Positions 26,735 to 35,544 of a stretch of DNA of 64,000 nucleotides are shown in pieces; position 1 is the first letter of the stretch, and each line of letters opens with the position of its first letter. The position numbers were made by a program, and so were the translations under genes. This stretch comes from Tepidiphilus olei (lineage in GTDB: Bacteria; Pseudomonadota; Gammaproteobacteria; Burkholderiales; Rhodocyclaceae). Below the pieces are notes generated by a model. The model was not told the DNA's origin. It saw only the letters and a list, made by a program, of their open reading frames with translations, and ran no database searches. The stretch covers positions 186,001 through 250,000 of the forward strand of contig NZ_SBHO01000002.1 of NCBI RefSeq assembly GCF_006980705.1. The letters are read 5' to 3'.

Positions 26735-27208
26735 ATGACCCCTTCGGCGTGGGATGAAACCACCGTCCGGCGCGTGATCGACGCGCACAAAGAGCGGCCC
26801 GGTGCGCTGCTGCCCATCCTGCACGCGCTGCAAACCGAATTCGGTCACGTGCCGCGCGGCAGCGTCCCGTTGATCGCCGAGGCGCTCGATCGCTCGCGCG
26901 CCGAAATCCACGGCGTGATCAGTTTTTATCCTCATTTTCGCGAGCAAGCGCTCGGGGCGCACGTGCTGCAGATTTGCCGTGGCGAATCCTGCCTGGCCAT
27001 GGGGGGCGAGCATCTGGCCGAGCATGCCAAGGAACGGCTCGGGTGCGAGTTCCATGGCACGCGCGCCGACGGGGCGGTGACGCTGGAGCCGGTGTATTGC
27101 CTGGGGCAATGCGGCTGCTCCCCGGCCCTGCAGTTCGACGGCGAGGTCTACGGGCGTATGACGCCGGCGCGCCTGGACGAACTCTTGCGCGAGAAGGGGT
27201 TGGTATGA
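26735..27208 (+). CDS. fdsG: NAD-dependent formate dehydrogenase gamma subunit (FdsG, NuoE-like)
   Basis: 157 residues of the NuoE/FdsG family, carrying one [2Fe-2S] cluster that passes electrons in the diaphorase part. The cluster cysteines are in ICRGESC and YCLGQCGC. The helical N-terminal half has RPGALLPILHALQTEFGHVP and EIHGVISFYPHFR, the hallmark of thioredoxin-like ferredoxins. The ATG at 26735 is chosen because it has GGAG six bases upstream and follows the predicted transcription start. It overlaps fdsB by four bases. Confidence 0.94.
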   Translation: MTPSAWDETTVRRVIDAHKERPGALLPILHALQTEFGHVPRGSVPLIAEALDRSRAEIHGVISFYPHFREQALGAHVLQICRGESCLAMGGEHLAEHAKERLGCEFHGTRADGAVTLEPVYCLGQCGCSPALQFDGEVYGRMTPARLDELLREKGLV

Positions 27209-28761
27209 GCGTGACCGTCTATGTGCCGCGGGATTCGAGCGCACTGGCCGTGGGGGCCGAAGCGCTCGCCGAGGCGATTCAACGCGAAGCCGCGCAGCGC
27301 GGGGTCGACCTGCGGCTCGCGCGCAACGGCTCGCGCGGTCTGTTCTGGCTCGAACCTTTGGTCGAAGTCGCCACGCCCGCTGGACGCATCGCCTATGGGC
27401 CGGTGCGGGCGCAAGACGTCCCGGAGCTCTTCGATGCGGGGTTTCTCGCAGGAGGGGCGCACCCCACCCGACTCGGACCCATTGAGCAGATCCCCTACCT
27501 GCAACGTCAGCAGCGACTGACGTGCGCCCGGATCGGCCTCATCGATCCGCTCGATCTCGACGATTATCTCGCCCACGGCGGCTATCGTGGCCTGCACCGT
27601 GCGCTCGAACATGCCCCGGAGGAAATCGTCGCGGCGATCACCGCCTCCGGCCTGCGCGGACGCGGCGGCGCGGCCTTTCCTGCCGGTATCAAGTGGAACA
27701 CGGTCCGTGAGGCTCCGGGAAACGTCAAATACGTCGTCGCCAATGCCGACGAAGGGGATTCCGGCAGTTTCGCCGATCGGCTGATCATGGAAGGCGACCC
27801 CTTCGCCTTGATCGAAGGGATGACCATCGCCGCGCTCGCCGTCGGCGCGACCCAAGGCTATATCTACCTGCGCGTCGAATATCCGCACGCCCACGCTACG
27901 TTGGAGCGCGCCCTCGCTACCGCCTACCGCGCCGGCTATCTGGGCGCGGACGTCGCCGGCAGCGGCAAACGTTTCGATTTGGAAGTGAGACTCGGTGCCG
28001 GAGCCTATGTCTGCGGCGAGGAGACGGCGCTACTCGAGAGCCTCGAGGGCAAGCGCGGCATGGTGCGCAGCAAACCGCCGCTGCCGGCGCTGCGCGGTCT
28101 CTTCGGCCAACCCACGCTCGTCAATAACGTCTTGACGCTTGCCACCGTCCCTTACATCCTCGCCGAAGGGGCCGAAGCCTACCAGCAGCTCGGTGCCGGC
28201 CGTTCGCGCGGCACGCTGCCGATCCAGCTCGCGGGCAACATCGCCCGGCCAGGCCTCATCGAACAACCCTTTGGCATCAGCCTGCGCGAGATCCTCTACG
28301 ACTATGGCGGCGGTTCGGCCACGGGGCGGCCGCTGCGCGCCGTGCAAGTCGGTGGCCCGCTCGGCGCCTATGTACCGGCCGCGCACTTCGACCTCCCCCT
28401 CGACTACGAAGTCTTCGCCGCCCAGGGCGCGGTCCTCGGACACGGCAGCATCGTGGCGTTCGACGACACCGTCGACATGGCCCGGATGGCGCGGCACGCC
28501 CTGGCGTTCTGTGCCGCCGAATCGTGCGGCAAATGCACGCCCTGCCGCCTCGGTTCGACTCGCGGCGTCGAAGTGATGGACGATGTGCTCGCGGGCCGCC
28601 AGGTGGAGACCAAGCTCGCCCTGTTGCGCGACCTCGGCGAGACGATGCGCCTGGGATCGCTCTGCGCGCTGGGTGGCATGACGCCTTATCCGGTGCTCAG
28701 CGCCTTGGAGCACTTCCCCGAAGATTTCACGGCCGCCGCTGCCCGCAGTAGGCTGGGCTAG
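27205..28761 (+). CDS. fdsB: NAD-dependent formate dehydrogenase beta subunit (FdsB, NuoF-like)
   Basis: 518 residues with an N-terminal thioredoxin-like part (to about residue 110) and a NuoF-type core. FMN/NADH-binding blocks are GLRGRGGAAFPAGIKW and NADEGDSGSFADRLIMEGDP, then GAGAYVCGEETALLESLEG. The [4Fe-4S] motif is ESCGKCTPCRLGS. It transfers electrons between the iron-sulfur chain and NAD+. The ATG overlaps the fdsG stop (ATGA); fdsA begins 28 bp downstream. Confidence 0.96.
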   Translation: MSVTVYVPRDSSALAVGAEALAEAIQREAAQRGVDLRLARNGSRGLFWLEPLVEVATPAGRIAYGPVRAQDVPELFDAGFLAGGAHPTRLGPIEQIPYLQRQQRLTCARIGLIDPLDLDDYLAHGGYRGLHRALEHAPEEIVAAITASGLRGRGGAAFPAGIKWNTVREAPGNVKYVVANADEGDSGSFADRLIMEGDPFALIEGMTIAALAVGATQGYIYLRVEYPHAHATLERALATAYRAGYLGADVAGSGKRFDLEVRLGAGAYVCGEETALLESLEGKRGMVRSKPPLPALRGLFGQPTLVNNVLTLATVPYILAEGAEAYQQLGAGRSRGTLPIQLAGNIARPGLIEQPFGISLREILYDYGGGSATGRPLRAVQVGGPLGAYVPAAHFDLPLDYEVFAAQGAVLGHGSIVAFDDTVDMARMARHALAFCAAESCGKCTPCRLGSTRGVEVMDDVLAGRQVETKLALLRDLGETMRLGSLCALGGMTPYPVLSALEHFPEDFTAAAARSRLG

Positions 28762-28789
28762 GCTACGTCCGGCCGTCCTGGAGACCTCG

Positions 28790-31700
28790 ATGCCTTTTTC
28801 CCCTCTGTCAGCCGAGGAAACTACCCCGTCCCAGGTCACGCTCTCGATCGATGGTTTTCCGATCCGGGTCCCAGCGGGCACGACCATCCTGCAAGCCGCC
28901 GACCGGCTGGGTCTGCGCATCCCGCGGCTGTGCGCCTGCGACCGCCTCGAGCCCTATGGTTCTTGTCGGCTGTGCCTGGTGCAGATCGAGGGGGTGCGCG
29001 GCACCCCGGCCTCCTGCACCACGCCGGTCGCCGAGGGCATGCGGGTGCAGACGCAAACCGAGACCCTGGCGCGGCTGCGCCGGGGCGTGATGGAACTCTA
29101 CCTCTCCGAGCATCCGCTCGACTGCCTCACCTGCAGCGCCAATGGCGACTGCGAACTCCAGGAGATGGCGGCGCTCGTCGGCGTGCGCGAAGTGCGCTAT
29201 GCCCGCCCCGAACCAGGCTGCGCCTCGCCCATGGACACGAGCAATCCCTACTTCCGTTTCGACCCGGACAAATGCATCGTCTGCGCCCGCTGCGTGCGCG
29301 CTTGTGGCGAAATCCAGGGTACGTTCGCGCTCACGCTCGACGGGCGCGGCTTTGCCACCCGCGTGGCGGCAGGGCAGGCGGAGCCTTTTCGCGACTCCGA
29401 ATGCGTCTCCTGCGGCGCCTGCGTCCAGGCTTGCCCGACCGCGGCCTTGAACGAAACGGCGGTGCACGAGAAAGGTCTGCCGGACCGCGCCATCGTCACC
29501 ACCTGCGCCTATTGCGGCGTGGGTTGCTCCTTCAAGGCCGAGATGAAGGGCAACGAAGTGATCCGCATGGTCCCCGCCGAGTCCGGGCGCGCCAACGAAG
29601 GGCATTCGTGCGTCAAGGGGCGGTTCGCCTTCGGTTACGCCACCCATCCCGATCGCATCACCACGCCGCTGATCCGTCAATCGATCCACGATCCATGGCA
29701 AGCCGTGAGTTGGAACGAAGCGATCGCTTACGCTGCCGCCGAATTCGCCCGCATACAAGCAAAATACGGACGGGAATCCGTCGGGGGCATTACCTCGAGC
29801 CGCTGCACCAACGAGGAAACCTACCTCGTGCAAAAGCTGGTGCGCGCCGCTTTCGGCAACAACAACGTCGATACCTGCGCCCGCGTCTGTCACGCGCCCA
29901 CCGGCTACGGCCTGAAGCGCACGCTCGGCGAATCGGCCGGAACCCAGGATTTCGCCTCGGTGATGCACGCCGACGTGATCCTCGTGATCGGCGCCAACCC
30001 CACCGAAGCCCACCCGGTATTCGGGGCTCGCCTCAAACGCCGTCTGCGGCAAGGCGCACGCCTCATCGTCATCGATCCGCGCGCCACCGAGCTCGTCCGT
30101 GGCACCCACGTTCGCGCCACGTATCACCTACCGCTCAAACCCGGTACCAACGTCGCGCTACTCAACGCCCTGTCCCACGTGATCGTCAGCGAAGGGCTGG
30201 TCGACGAAGCGTTCGTCGCCGAGCGCTGCGAACCCGAAGCATTTGCCCAATGGCGCGACTTCATCGCTCAGCCCCGCCACAGCCCCGAAGCCAGCGCCGC
30301 GATCACCGGCGTGCCGGCTGCGTCGGTCCGCGCGGCCGCCCGCCTCTATGCCAACGCCCCCAACGCCGCAATCTATTACGGCCTGGGGGTGACGGAACAC
30401 CGGCAGGGCGCCACGGCCGTGATCGCGATCGCCAACCTCGCCATGGCCACGGGCAACTTCGGCCGCCCCGGCGTCGGCGTCAATCCGCTGCGTGGTCAGA
30501 ACAACGTGCAGGGTTCCTGCGACATGGGTTCCTTCCCCCATGAATTCCCCGGCTACCGCCACGTTTCCGATGCGCCGACCCGCGCCCTGTTCGAAGCCGC
30601 CTGGGGCCTGCCGCTGTCGTCCGAGCCGGGACTGCGACTGCCCAACATGCTCGCCGAAGCCCGCGCCGGACGGTTCAAGGGGCTCTACCTCCAGGGCGAG
30701 GACCTCGTCCAATCCGAACCCAACCAAAGGCACGTACGGGCGGCGCTCGCTGCGATGGAATGCGTGGTGGTGCAGGACCTCTTCCTCAATGAAACGTCTG
30801 CCTACGCCCACGTCTTTCTCCCTGGGGCCTCTTTCCTCGAAAAGAACGGCACGTTCACCAACGCCGAACGGCGCATCTCCCGCGTGCGCCAAGTGATGCC
30901 CCCCTTGGCCGGATACGAAGATTGGCAAGTGACGCAAAAGCTCGCCTCGGCGCTCGGTTACCCCATGACCTATACGCATCCTGCCGAGATCATGGACGAG
31001 ATCGCTCGGCTCACGCCCCAATTCCGCGGCGTGAGCTACGCCAAGCTCGAGGCGCGCGGCAGCCTGCAATGGCCTTGCAACGACGAGGCCCCCGACGGCA
31101 CGCCGGTGCTGCACGTCGATGGCTTCGTGCGCGGCAAAGGCGCGTTCCTCCTCACCGAGTACGTCCCGACCCCACAGCATCCGGACGCGCGTTTCCCCCT
31201 GATCCTCACCACCGGCCGCATCCTCTCGCAGTACAACGTCGGCACGCAGACCCGGCGCACCGCCAATACCCTCTGGGACGACGCCGACCTGCTGCACCTC
31301 CACCCCGAGGACGCCGCCGCCCGCGGCATCGCCGACGGTGACCGCGTGCACCTCGAAAGCCAGGTCGGATCGACGATCCTGCGCGCCGTGCTCGACGACC
31401 GCCTACAGCCCGGCCTCGTTTTCACCACCTTCCACTTCCCGGAATCGCGCACCAACGCGCTCATCACCAGCAGCTCCGATTGGGCCACGAACTGCCCAGA
31501 ATACAAAGTCACTGCGGTGCAAGTTCGTCGCGTGGACGCGACCATGGACTTGCCCTCCTTCGTCGATGAATTGCCGCCCGCTTTCGATCTGCCGCACAAA
31601 CTGGTCGAGATGGCCAACCAGATCGGCGAATTTTTCGCGGCGCAGCCCGAGCGCGAAGCCGCCGTGCGCGCCATCGCCGAGCATCTGGAAAAATTCTGGC

Positions 31701-31807
31701 ACCCGACGATGCGCGAACGCCTCGTGCAGTGCCTACAGACGGAGGAGCATTCCCTCTCCCCTTTGGTGCGCGAGGCAGCCCGGTCGTTGCTTGAACGGGT
31801 CACGTGA
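28790..31807 (+). CDS. fdsA: NAD-dependent formate dehydrogenase alpha subunit with fused delta domain
   Basis: 1005 residues. The N-terminal [2Fe-2S] domain has CACDRLEPYGSCRLC; a histidine-containing cluster motif HPLDCLTCSANGDCELQ follows, then two [4Fe-4S] motifs (CIVCARCVRACGE and CVSCGACVQACPT), then the molybdopterin part starting with CAYCGVGCSF. The molybdenum ligand is the cysteine in CARVCHAPTG, the same place as the selenocysteine of E. coli FdhF. C-terminal residues from about 925 (LVEMANQIGEFFAAQPEREA, then HLEKFWHPTMRERL) match the separate FdsD subunit of Cupriavidus, so alpha and delta are fused here. With FdsG and FdsB it oxidises formate to CO2 and reduces NAD+. No fdsC or fdhD-type sulfurtransferase gene lies next to it. 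Confidence 0.95.
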   Translation: MPFSPLSAEETTPSQVTLSIDGFPIRVPAGTTILQAADRLGLRIPRLCACDRLEPYGSCRLCLVQIEGVRGTPASCTTPVAEGMRVQTQTETLARLRRGVMELYLSEHPLDCLTCSANGDCELQEMAALVGVREVRYARPEPGCASPMDTSNPYFRFDPDKCIVCARCVRACGEIQGTFALTLDGRGFATRVAAGQAEPFRDSECVSCGACVQACPTAALNETAVHEKGLPDRAIVTTCAYCGVGCSFKAEMKGNEVIRMVPAESGRANEGHSCVKGRFAFGYATHPDRITTPLIRQSIHDPWQAVSWNEAIAYAAAEFARIQAKYGRESVGGITSSRCTNEETYLVQKLVRAAFGNNNVDTCARVCHAPTGYGLKRTLGESAGTQDFASVMHADVILVIGANPTEAHPVFGARLKRRLRQGARLIVIDPRATELVRGTHVRATYHLPLKPGTNVALLNALSHVIVSEGLVDEAFVAERCEPEAFAQWRDFIAQPRHSPEASAAITGVPAASVRAAARLYANAPNAAIYYGLGVTEHRQGATAVIAIANLAMATGNFGRPGVGVNPLRGQNNVQGSCDMGSFPHEFPGYRHVSDAPTRALFEAAWGLPLSSEPGLRLPNMLAEARAGRFKGLYLQGEDLVQSEPNQRHVRAALAAMECVVVQDLFLNETSAYAHVFLPGASFLEKNGTFTNAERRISRVRQVMPPLAGYEDWQVTQKLASALGYPMTYTHPAEIMDEIARLTPQFRGVSYAKLEARGSLQWPCNDEAPDGTPVLHVDGFVRGKGAFLLTEYVPTPQHPDARFPLILTTGRILSQYNVGTQTRRTANTLWDDADLLHLHPEDAAARGIADGDRVHLESQVGSTILRAVLDDRLQPGLVFTTFHFPESRTNALITSSSDWATNCPEYKVTAVQVRRVDATMDLPSFVDELPPAFDLPHKLVEMANQIGEFFAAQPEREAAVRAIAEHLEKFWHPTMRERLVQCLQTEEHSLSPLVREAARSLLERVT

Positions 31808-31867
31808 CGACGAAGCGCACTCCACGGACTACAATGGATTCGATTCCGTCCGTTGGAGGCCGTAACC

Positions 31868-33268
31868 ATGGACAAACGCCGCGAAACCGACACGCTGGGG
31901 GAAGTCTGGGTCCCGGCCGACCGCTACTGGGGTGCGCAAACCCAGCGCTCGCTGGAGCATTTCCCCATCGGAGTGAAGAACCACCGCATGCCGCTGCCCA
32001 TCATCCGGGCGCTCGGCATTCTCAAAAAGGCGGCGGCGCAAGCCAATGCCGAACTGGACGAATTGCCGCGGGAACTCGCCGAACTCATCGTGCGCGCCGC
32101 CCAGGAAGTGATCGAGGGCAAGCTCGACGATCACTTCCCCCTCGTCGTCTTCCAGACCGGCAGCGGCACGCACAGCAACATGAACGCCAACGAAGTCATC
32201 GCCAACCGCGCCAACGAGCTCGCCGGTCAGCCTTTGGGCAGCAAATCTCCCGTTCATCCCAACGATCACGTCAACCGCGGCCAGTCTTCGAACGACACCT
32301 TCCCCACGGCGATGTACGTGGCCACGGTGCTGGAACTGCGCCGGCACCTCCATCCCGCGGTGCAGACGCTACGCGACACGCTGGCGCGCAAGGCCGAGGA
32401 ATACGCCGAACTCGTCAAGACCGGCCGCACACACCTCATGGACGCCGCCCCCATCACCCTGGGGCAAGAGATCGGCTCCTGGGTGGCGCAGATCGAAGAC
32501 GCCCTCGACTTCCTGCGCATGGCCGAAGAAGGGTTGCACGAACTGGCCATCGGCGGCACGGCCGTGGGCACCGGGCTCAACGCCCATCCCCGCTTCGGGG
32601 AAATGTGCGCCGAATACATCGCCCGTGAGACGGGCATCCCCTTTCGCAGTGCCCGCAACCGCTTCGCGGCGCTCGCCGCGCACGACGCGCTGGTCAACGT
32701 CTCGGCGGCCCTGCGTACGCTCGCCAATGCGCTCTTCAAAATGGCCAACGACGTGCGCTGGCTCGCCTCGGGGCCGGATGCAGGCATCGGCGAGCTGATC
32801 CTGCCCGCCAACGAACCGGGCAGCTCCATCATGCCGGGCAAGGTCAATCCCACCCAGTGCGAGGCGCTCACCATGGTGTGCGTGCGCGTCTTCGCCAACG
32901 ACACGGCCATCGCCTTTGCCGGCAACCAGGGCAACTTCCAGCTCAACGTCTATAAACCGCTCATGGCGCATGCGGCGCTCGAGAGCATCGAACTGCTGTC
33001 GCAGTCCATCCTCGCGTTCGATCGCTACTGTGCCCGTGACATGCAGCCCAACCGCGAGCGCATCCGCGAGCACCTCGAACGCAACCTCATGCTGGTCACG
33101 GCGCTCAACCCGCACATCGGCTATGACAAGGCCGCCGCCATCGCCAAGAAAGCCGCGGCCGAGCGCAAGACGCTCAAGCAGGCGGCCGTCGAGCTGGGCT
33201 ACCTCACGGCCGAGGAGTTCGACCGCTGGGTCAATCCCCTCGCCATGACCCGGCCGGGCATGCACTGA
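31868..33268 (+). CDS. fumC: Class II fumarate hydratase
   Basis: 466 residues, the iron-independent, heat-stable type of fumarase that interconverts fumarate and malate. N-terminal [20 protein letters not shown], then [38 protein letters not shown], and the signature [16 protein letters not shown], whose serine is on the mobile catalytic loop. The ATG at 31868 has a GGAGG RBS. It lies 60 bp after fdsA on the same strand. Confidence 0.97.
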   Translation: MDKRRETDTLGEVWVPADRYWGAQTQRSLEHFPIGVKNHRMPLPIIRALGILKKAAAQANAELDELPRELAELIVRAAQEVIEGKLDDHFPLVVFQTGSGTHSNMNANEVIANRANELAGQPLGSKSPVHPNDHVNRGQSSNDTFPTAMYVATVLELRRHLHPAVQTLRDTLARKAEEYAELVKTGRTHLMDAAPITLGQEIGSWVAQIEDALDFLRMAEEGLHELAIGGTAVGTGLNAHPRFGEMCAEYIARETGIPFRSARNRFAALAAHDALVNVSAALRTLANALFKMANDVRWLASGPDAGIGELILPANEPGSSIMPGKVNPTQCEALTMVCVRVFANDTAIAFAGNQGNFQLNVYKPLMAHAALESIELLSQSILAFDRYCARDMQPNRERIREHLERNLMLVTALNPHIGYDKAAAIAKKAAAERKTLKQAAVELGYLTAEEFDRWVNPLAMTRPGMH

Positions 33269-33293
33269 ACCGGAGATCCACGGAGGAAACGCC

Positions 33294-33725
33294 ATGAGCC
33301 AAGACGACGGCATCACCTTCCACCCCGACGGCAGCGTACCGCAGCACGGCGAAGTCTTCGTCTTCGGCTCCAACCGCGCCGGCATGCACGGGGGCGGCGC
33401 CGCCGCCGAGGCGGTGCGCCGCTTCGGCGCGCAGATGGGCGTGGGCTGGGGCTACATGGGTGCCCCGCCGCGGCACTCCTTCGCCATCCCTACGCTGGAC
33501 GAGCACTTCGAGGTCCTGCCGCTCGAAGAGATCGCGCGCTACGTCGAGCGCTTCATCCGCTTCGTCGCCGAGCATCCGCAGTTGCGTTTCTTCGTCACCC
33601 GTGTGGGCTGCGGCATCGCCGGCTACCGCGACGAGCAGATCGCCCCGCTCTTCCGGCCGCTCATCGCCATCGGTCGCTGCTCGTTTGCCGAGAAATGGCG
33701 GCCTTATCTTCTTGCGAAAACGTGA
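33294..33725 (+). CDS. Conserved macro-like protein of the FVFGSN family
   Basis: 143 residues. The family signature is EVFVFGSNRAGMHGGGAAAEA in the first third, then PRHSFAIPTLDEHFEVLPLEEI, and FFVTRVGCGIAGYRDEQIAPLF. Related proteins are widespread in bacteria and phages and remain without an assigned function; the glycine-rich first loop and alternating strands suggest a nucleotide or ADP-ribose binding macro-like fold, which is my inference. It follows fumC by 25 bp with a GGAGG RBS. Confidence 0.75.
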   Translation: MSQDDGITFHPDGSVPQHGEVFVFGSNRAGMHGGGAAAEAVRRFGAQMGVGWGYMGAPPRHSFAIPTLDEHFEVLPLEEIARYVERFIRFVAEHPQLRFFVTRVGCGIAGYRDEQIAPLFRPLIAIGRCSFAEKWRPYLLAKT

Positions 33726-33734
33726 GGGGCGGAA

Positions 33735-34265
33735 TCACTCTTCCCAGCGCAGCGCGAATCCCTCGGGCGCATGAAAATCCGGCCGACCCGGCGGGTGCGC
33801 CAGCGCCCACCAGGAGAACGCTCCCACCTTTCCTTCGAGCACGGCGGTCAGACCCAGGCGCAGCGCGCCCTCTCCGGCAGGAAGCGATGCAGGGGCGAGC
33901 CGAACTCGAAGGCCCAGGCGGCCGGGCGCACGCTGCCAGCGCAGGCGAGGCGCCGGGGGCCGAGGCGCCGGCGTGGGTTCGCGGTAGGCGGAAAAGGCAT
34001 GGAACGCCCATTGGCCGCTGGGCGAGAAGTTGAATTCGCGGTACCCGCCACTGCCTTCGCGGGCGAAGAAGAGCTCGAAGCAGGTGTGCGCCCACAACCG
34101 CTGCGGCGGCAGGACCGCGCCGGCGCCGGGGACGCGCAACCGCTCCACTTCGCCTCGCAGGGTATAGCCAAGCACGAGCGCCCCATCCTGGCGCTCGAGC
34201 TCCACCTCCAGGGCGAACTCGCCGAGCGCCGCGGACTCGGGATGGGGGTGAAGCGCGACGCGCAT
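33735..34265 (-). CDS. DOMON-like domain protein
   Basis: 176 residues, mostly beta strands, resembling DOMON-like proteins found in proteobacteria. Characteristic pieces are VLGYTLRGEVERLRVP, QRLWAHTCFELFFARE, YREFNFSPSGQWAFHAFSAY and FSWWALAHPPGRPDFH. There is no signal peptide. DOMON domains can bind heme or sugars, but nothing here shows which, if either. Its ATG is the base next to the end of MITE copy 2, so the element forms its entire upstream region; no ribosome-binding site is evident. Confidence 0.78.
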   Translation of the reverse strand: MRVALHPHPESAALGEFALEVELERQDGALVLGYTLRGEVERLRVPGAGAVLPPQRLWAHTCFELFFAREGSGGYREFNFSPSGQWAFHAFSAYREPTPAPRPPAPRLRWQRAPGRLGLRVRLAPASLPAGEGALRLGLTAVLEGKVGAFSWWALAHPPGRPDFHAPEGFALRWEE

Positions 34266-34415
34266 CAGGGAAACGCTGAATAATTGGCTGCGCGGGCGAA
34301 TCGCTGCGTTGCGCGGTGCTCGCTCCCTCGCCTATCTACTCGATATGTCTCGGTCGCTGCGCTCCGTGCGCCTTGCGCTTCATCCCGCTCGCTCATTTCT
34401 TCAGCGTTTCCTTAG
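34265..34415 (-). mobile_element. MITE copy 2 (143-bp core)
   Basis: Core 34269-34411, in the opposite orientation to copies 1 and 3, with perfect 12-bp inverted ends (GGAAACGCTGAA and TTCAGCGTTTCC). Its flanks are TCAG on the left and TTAG on the right, a 4-bp duplication with one change. It differs from copy 3 at only two positions that I can find. It sits exactly between two minus-strand genes: the TTAG flank supplies the TAA stop of the upstream gene and the other flank touches the ATG of the DOMON gene. Confidence 0.85.
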
Positions 34416-34828
34416 GGCAGGATGAGCCCTCCGCCGCCCAGACCGCCCAGACCCCCCGCCCCGCCGCCAGGGCCGCCGCCGCGCAGGTCGGTGCCGGCCA
34501 ACGCGCTCTGCGCGAGCAGCGAAGACTGCTCCAGCTCCAGGCGGCGTAGCTCGTCCATCGTCTCCTCGATTTTTTTCTCGGCGGCCGCGGCAAAGCCGGC
34601 CACCGCCTCGGCGAGCGTCTTCGCCGGAATCTCGAAGCTGATAGGCAAAGCCCCCATGGGGGTCATCACGGTGATCGAGCCGCTGAAGACTTCCGTCCGG
34701 GCGGGATCGGGCGCCCCCTCGACGGTGACGGGAATCAGCCGGCGAATCGAGCCGACGCGGCGATCGAGATAAAGCTCCTCACGGTAGAGAGAGGCCGGAT
34801 CCATCGGCGGAACTTGATTGCGAGCCAT
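34412..34828 (-). CDS. Hypothetical protein with glycine-rich C terminus
   Basis: 138 residues, no recognised family. The N-terminal part (DPASLYREELYLDRRVGSIR) leads into a beta-rich region (IRRLIPVTVEGAPDPAR, SGSITVMTPMGALPISFEI), a helix (KTLAEAVAGFAAAAEKKIEE) and a tail of mostly glycine. The ATG at 34828 has an AGGAG RBS. The TAA stop lies in the flank of MITE copy 2, so the original C terminus may have been altered by the insertion. It is divergent from ribE. Confidence 0.7.
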   Translation of the reverse strand: MARNQVPPMDPASLYREELYLDRRVGSIRRLIPVTVEGAPDPARTEVFSGSITVMTPMGALPISFEIPAKTLAEAVAGFAAAAEKKIEETMDELRRLELEQSSLLAQSALAGTDLRGGGPGGGAGGLGGLGGGGLILP

Positions 34829-34853
34829 GGTTCTACTCCTACAGGGTTTGGCC

Positions 34854-34900
34854 GATTTTACCCCGCAACCCACTGCTTTCCCGTAAAATCCTTTTTTTTT
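34854..34900. promoter_or_regulatory. Mirrored -10 boxes / hairpin with T-run before ribE
   Basis: GATTTTAC (34854-34861) and GTAAAATC (34883-34890) are perfect inverted repeats, followed on the plus strand by nine T (34892-34900). They place a TAAAAT box facing each way: one at 34884-34889 for ribE and one on the minus strand (34860-34855) for the divergent gene. The same repeat could also form a terminator-like hairpin in a longer plus-strand transcript. Neither reading has a good -35. Confidence 0.4.
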
Positions 34901-34920
34901 GCCCGATCTGCGAGGATGCC

Positions 34921-35544
34921 ATGTTTACCGGTATCGTGATGGGCATCGGACGCCTGGTCGACGTCACGCCCCTTGCCGATGGCGTGCACATCGCCGTCGA
35001 TTCGCGTGCGCTCGAGCTCGAAGACGTCCGCCTGGGCGACAGCATCGCCCACAGCGGCGTATGCCTGACCGTGGTGGCGCGGCAGGGGATGGTGCTCGAA
35101 TACGACGTCTCGGGCGAGACGCTCGCCTGCTCGGTGGGCTTGAACGAACCCGGCCGCGAGCTCAACCTCGAAAAGGCCCTGCGCCTGGGCGATGCGCTCG
35201 GCGGACATCTCGTCACCGGCCACGTCGATGGTATCGGCCTCGTCGAGCGCTTCGCCCCCGTGGGCGATAGCACCCTGCTCGAGATCCGCGCCCCGGCGGC
35301 GCTTTCCCCTTTCCTTGCCCGCAAAGGCTCGGTGGCCGTCGATGGCGTGAGCCTCACCGTCAACGCCGTGCGCGACGCGCCCGACGGTTCCTGCATTTTT
35401 TCCATCAACCTCATCCCGCACACGCTGGCGCAAACCACGCTGAAGCATCTCGCACCCGGCGCGCGCGTCAATCTCGAAGTCGATCCGCTGGCGCGCTACT
35501 GCGCGCGCGTGCTCGAATACGCCGAGAGGAACCCCTCCCCATGA
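34921..35544 (+). CDS. ribE: Riboflavin synthase, alpha chain
   Basis: Dismutates two molecules of 6,7-dimethyl-8-ribityllumazine to riboflavin and a pyrimidine. 207 residues made of two similar lumazine-binding barrels: MFTGIVMGIGRLVDV to about residue 97 (with GDSIAHSGVCLTVV) and GGHLVTGHVDGIGLVERF to the end (with GSVAVDGVSLTVNAV). RBS GAGG six bases before the ATG. First of ribE-ribB-ribH-nusB, with a 4-bp overlap to ribB. No FMN riboswitch is seen; the leader is under 100 bp. Confidence 0.97.
   Translation: MFTGIVMGIGRLVDVTPLADGVHIAVDSRALELEDVRLGDSIAHSGVCLTVVARQGMVLEYDVSGETLACSVGLNEPGRELNLEKALRLGDALGGHLVTGHVDGIGLVERFAPVGDSTLLEIRAPAALSPFLARKGSVAVDGVSLTVNAVRDAPDGSCIFSINLIPHTLAQTTLKHLAPGARVNLEVDPLARYCARVLEYAERNPSP

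Noticed and set aside
34829-34920. An FMN riboswitch before ribE
   Set aside because: The stretch is too short and shows none of the conserved FMN aptamer segments.
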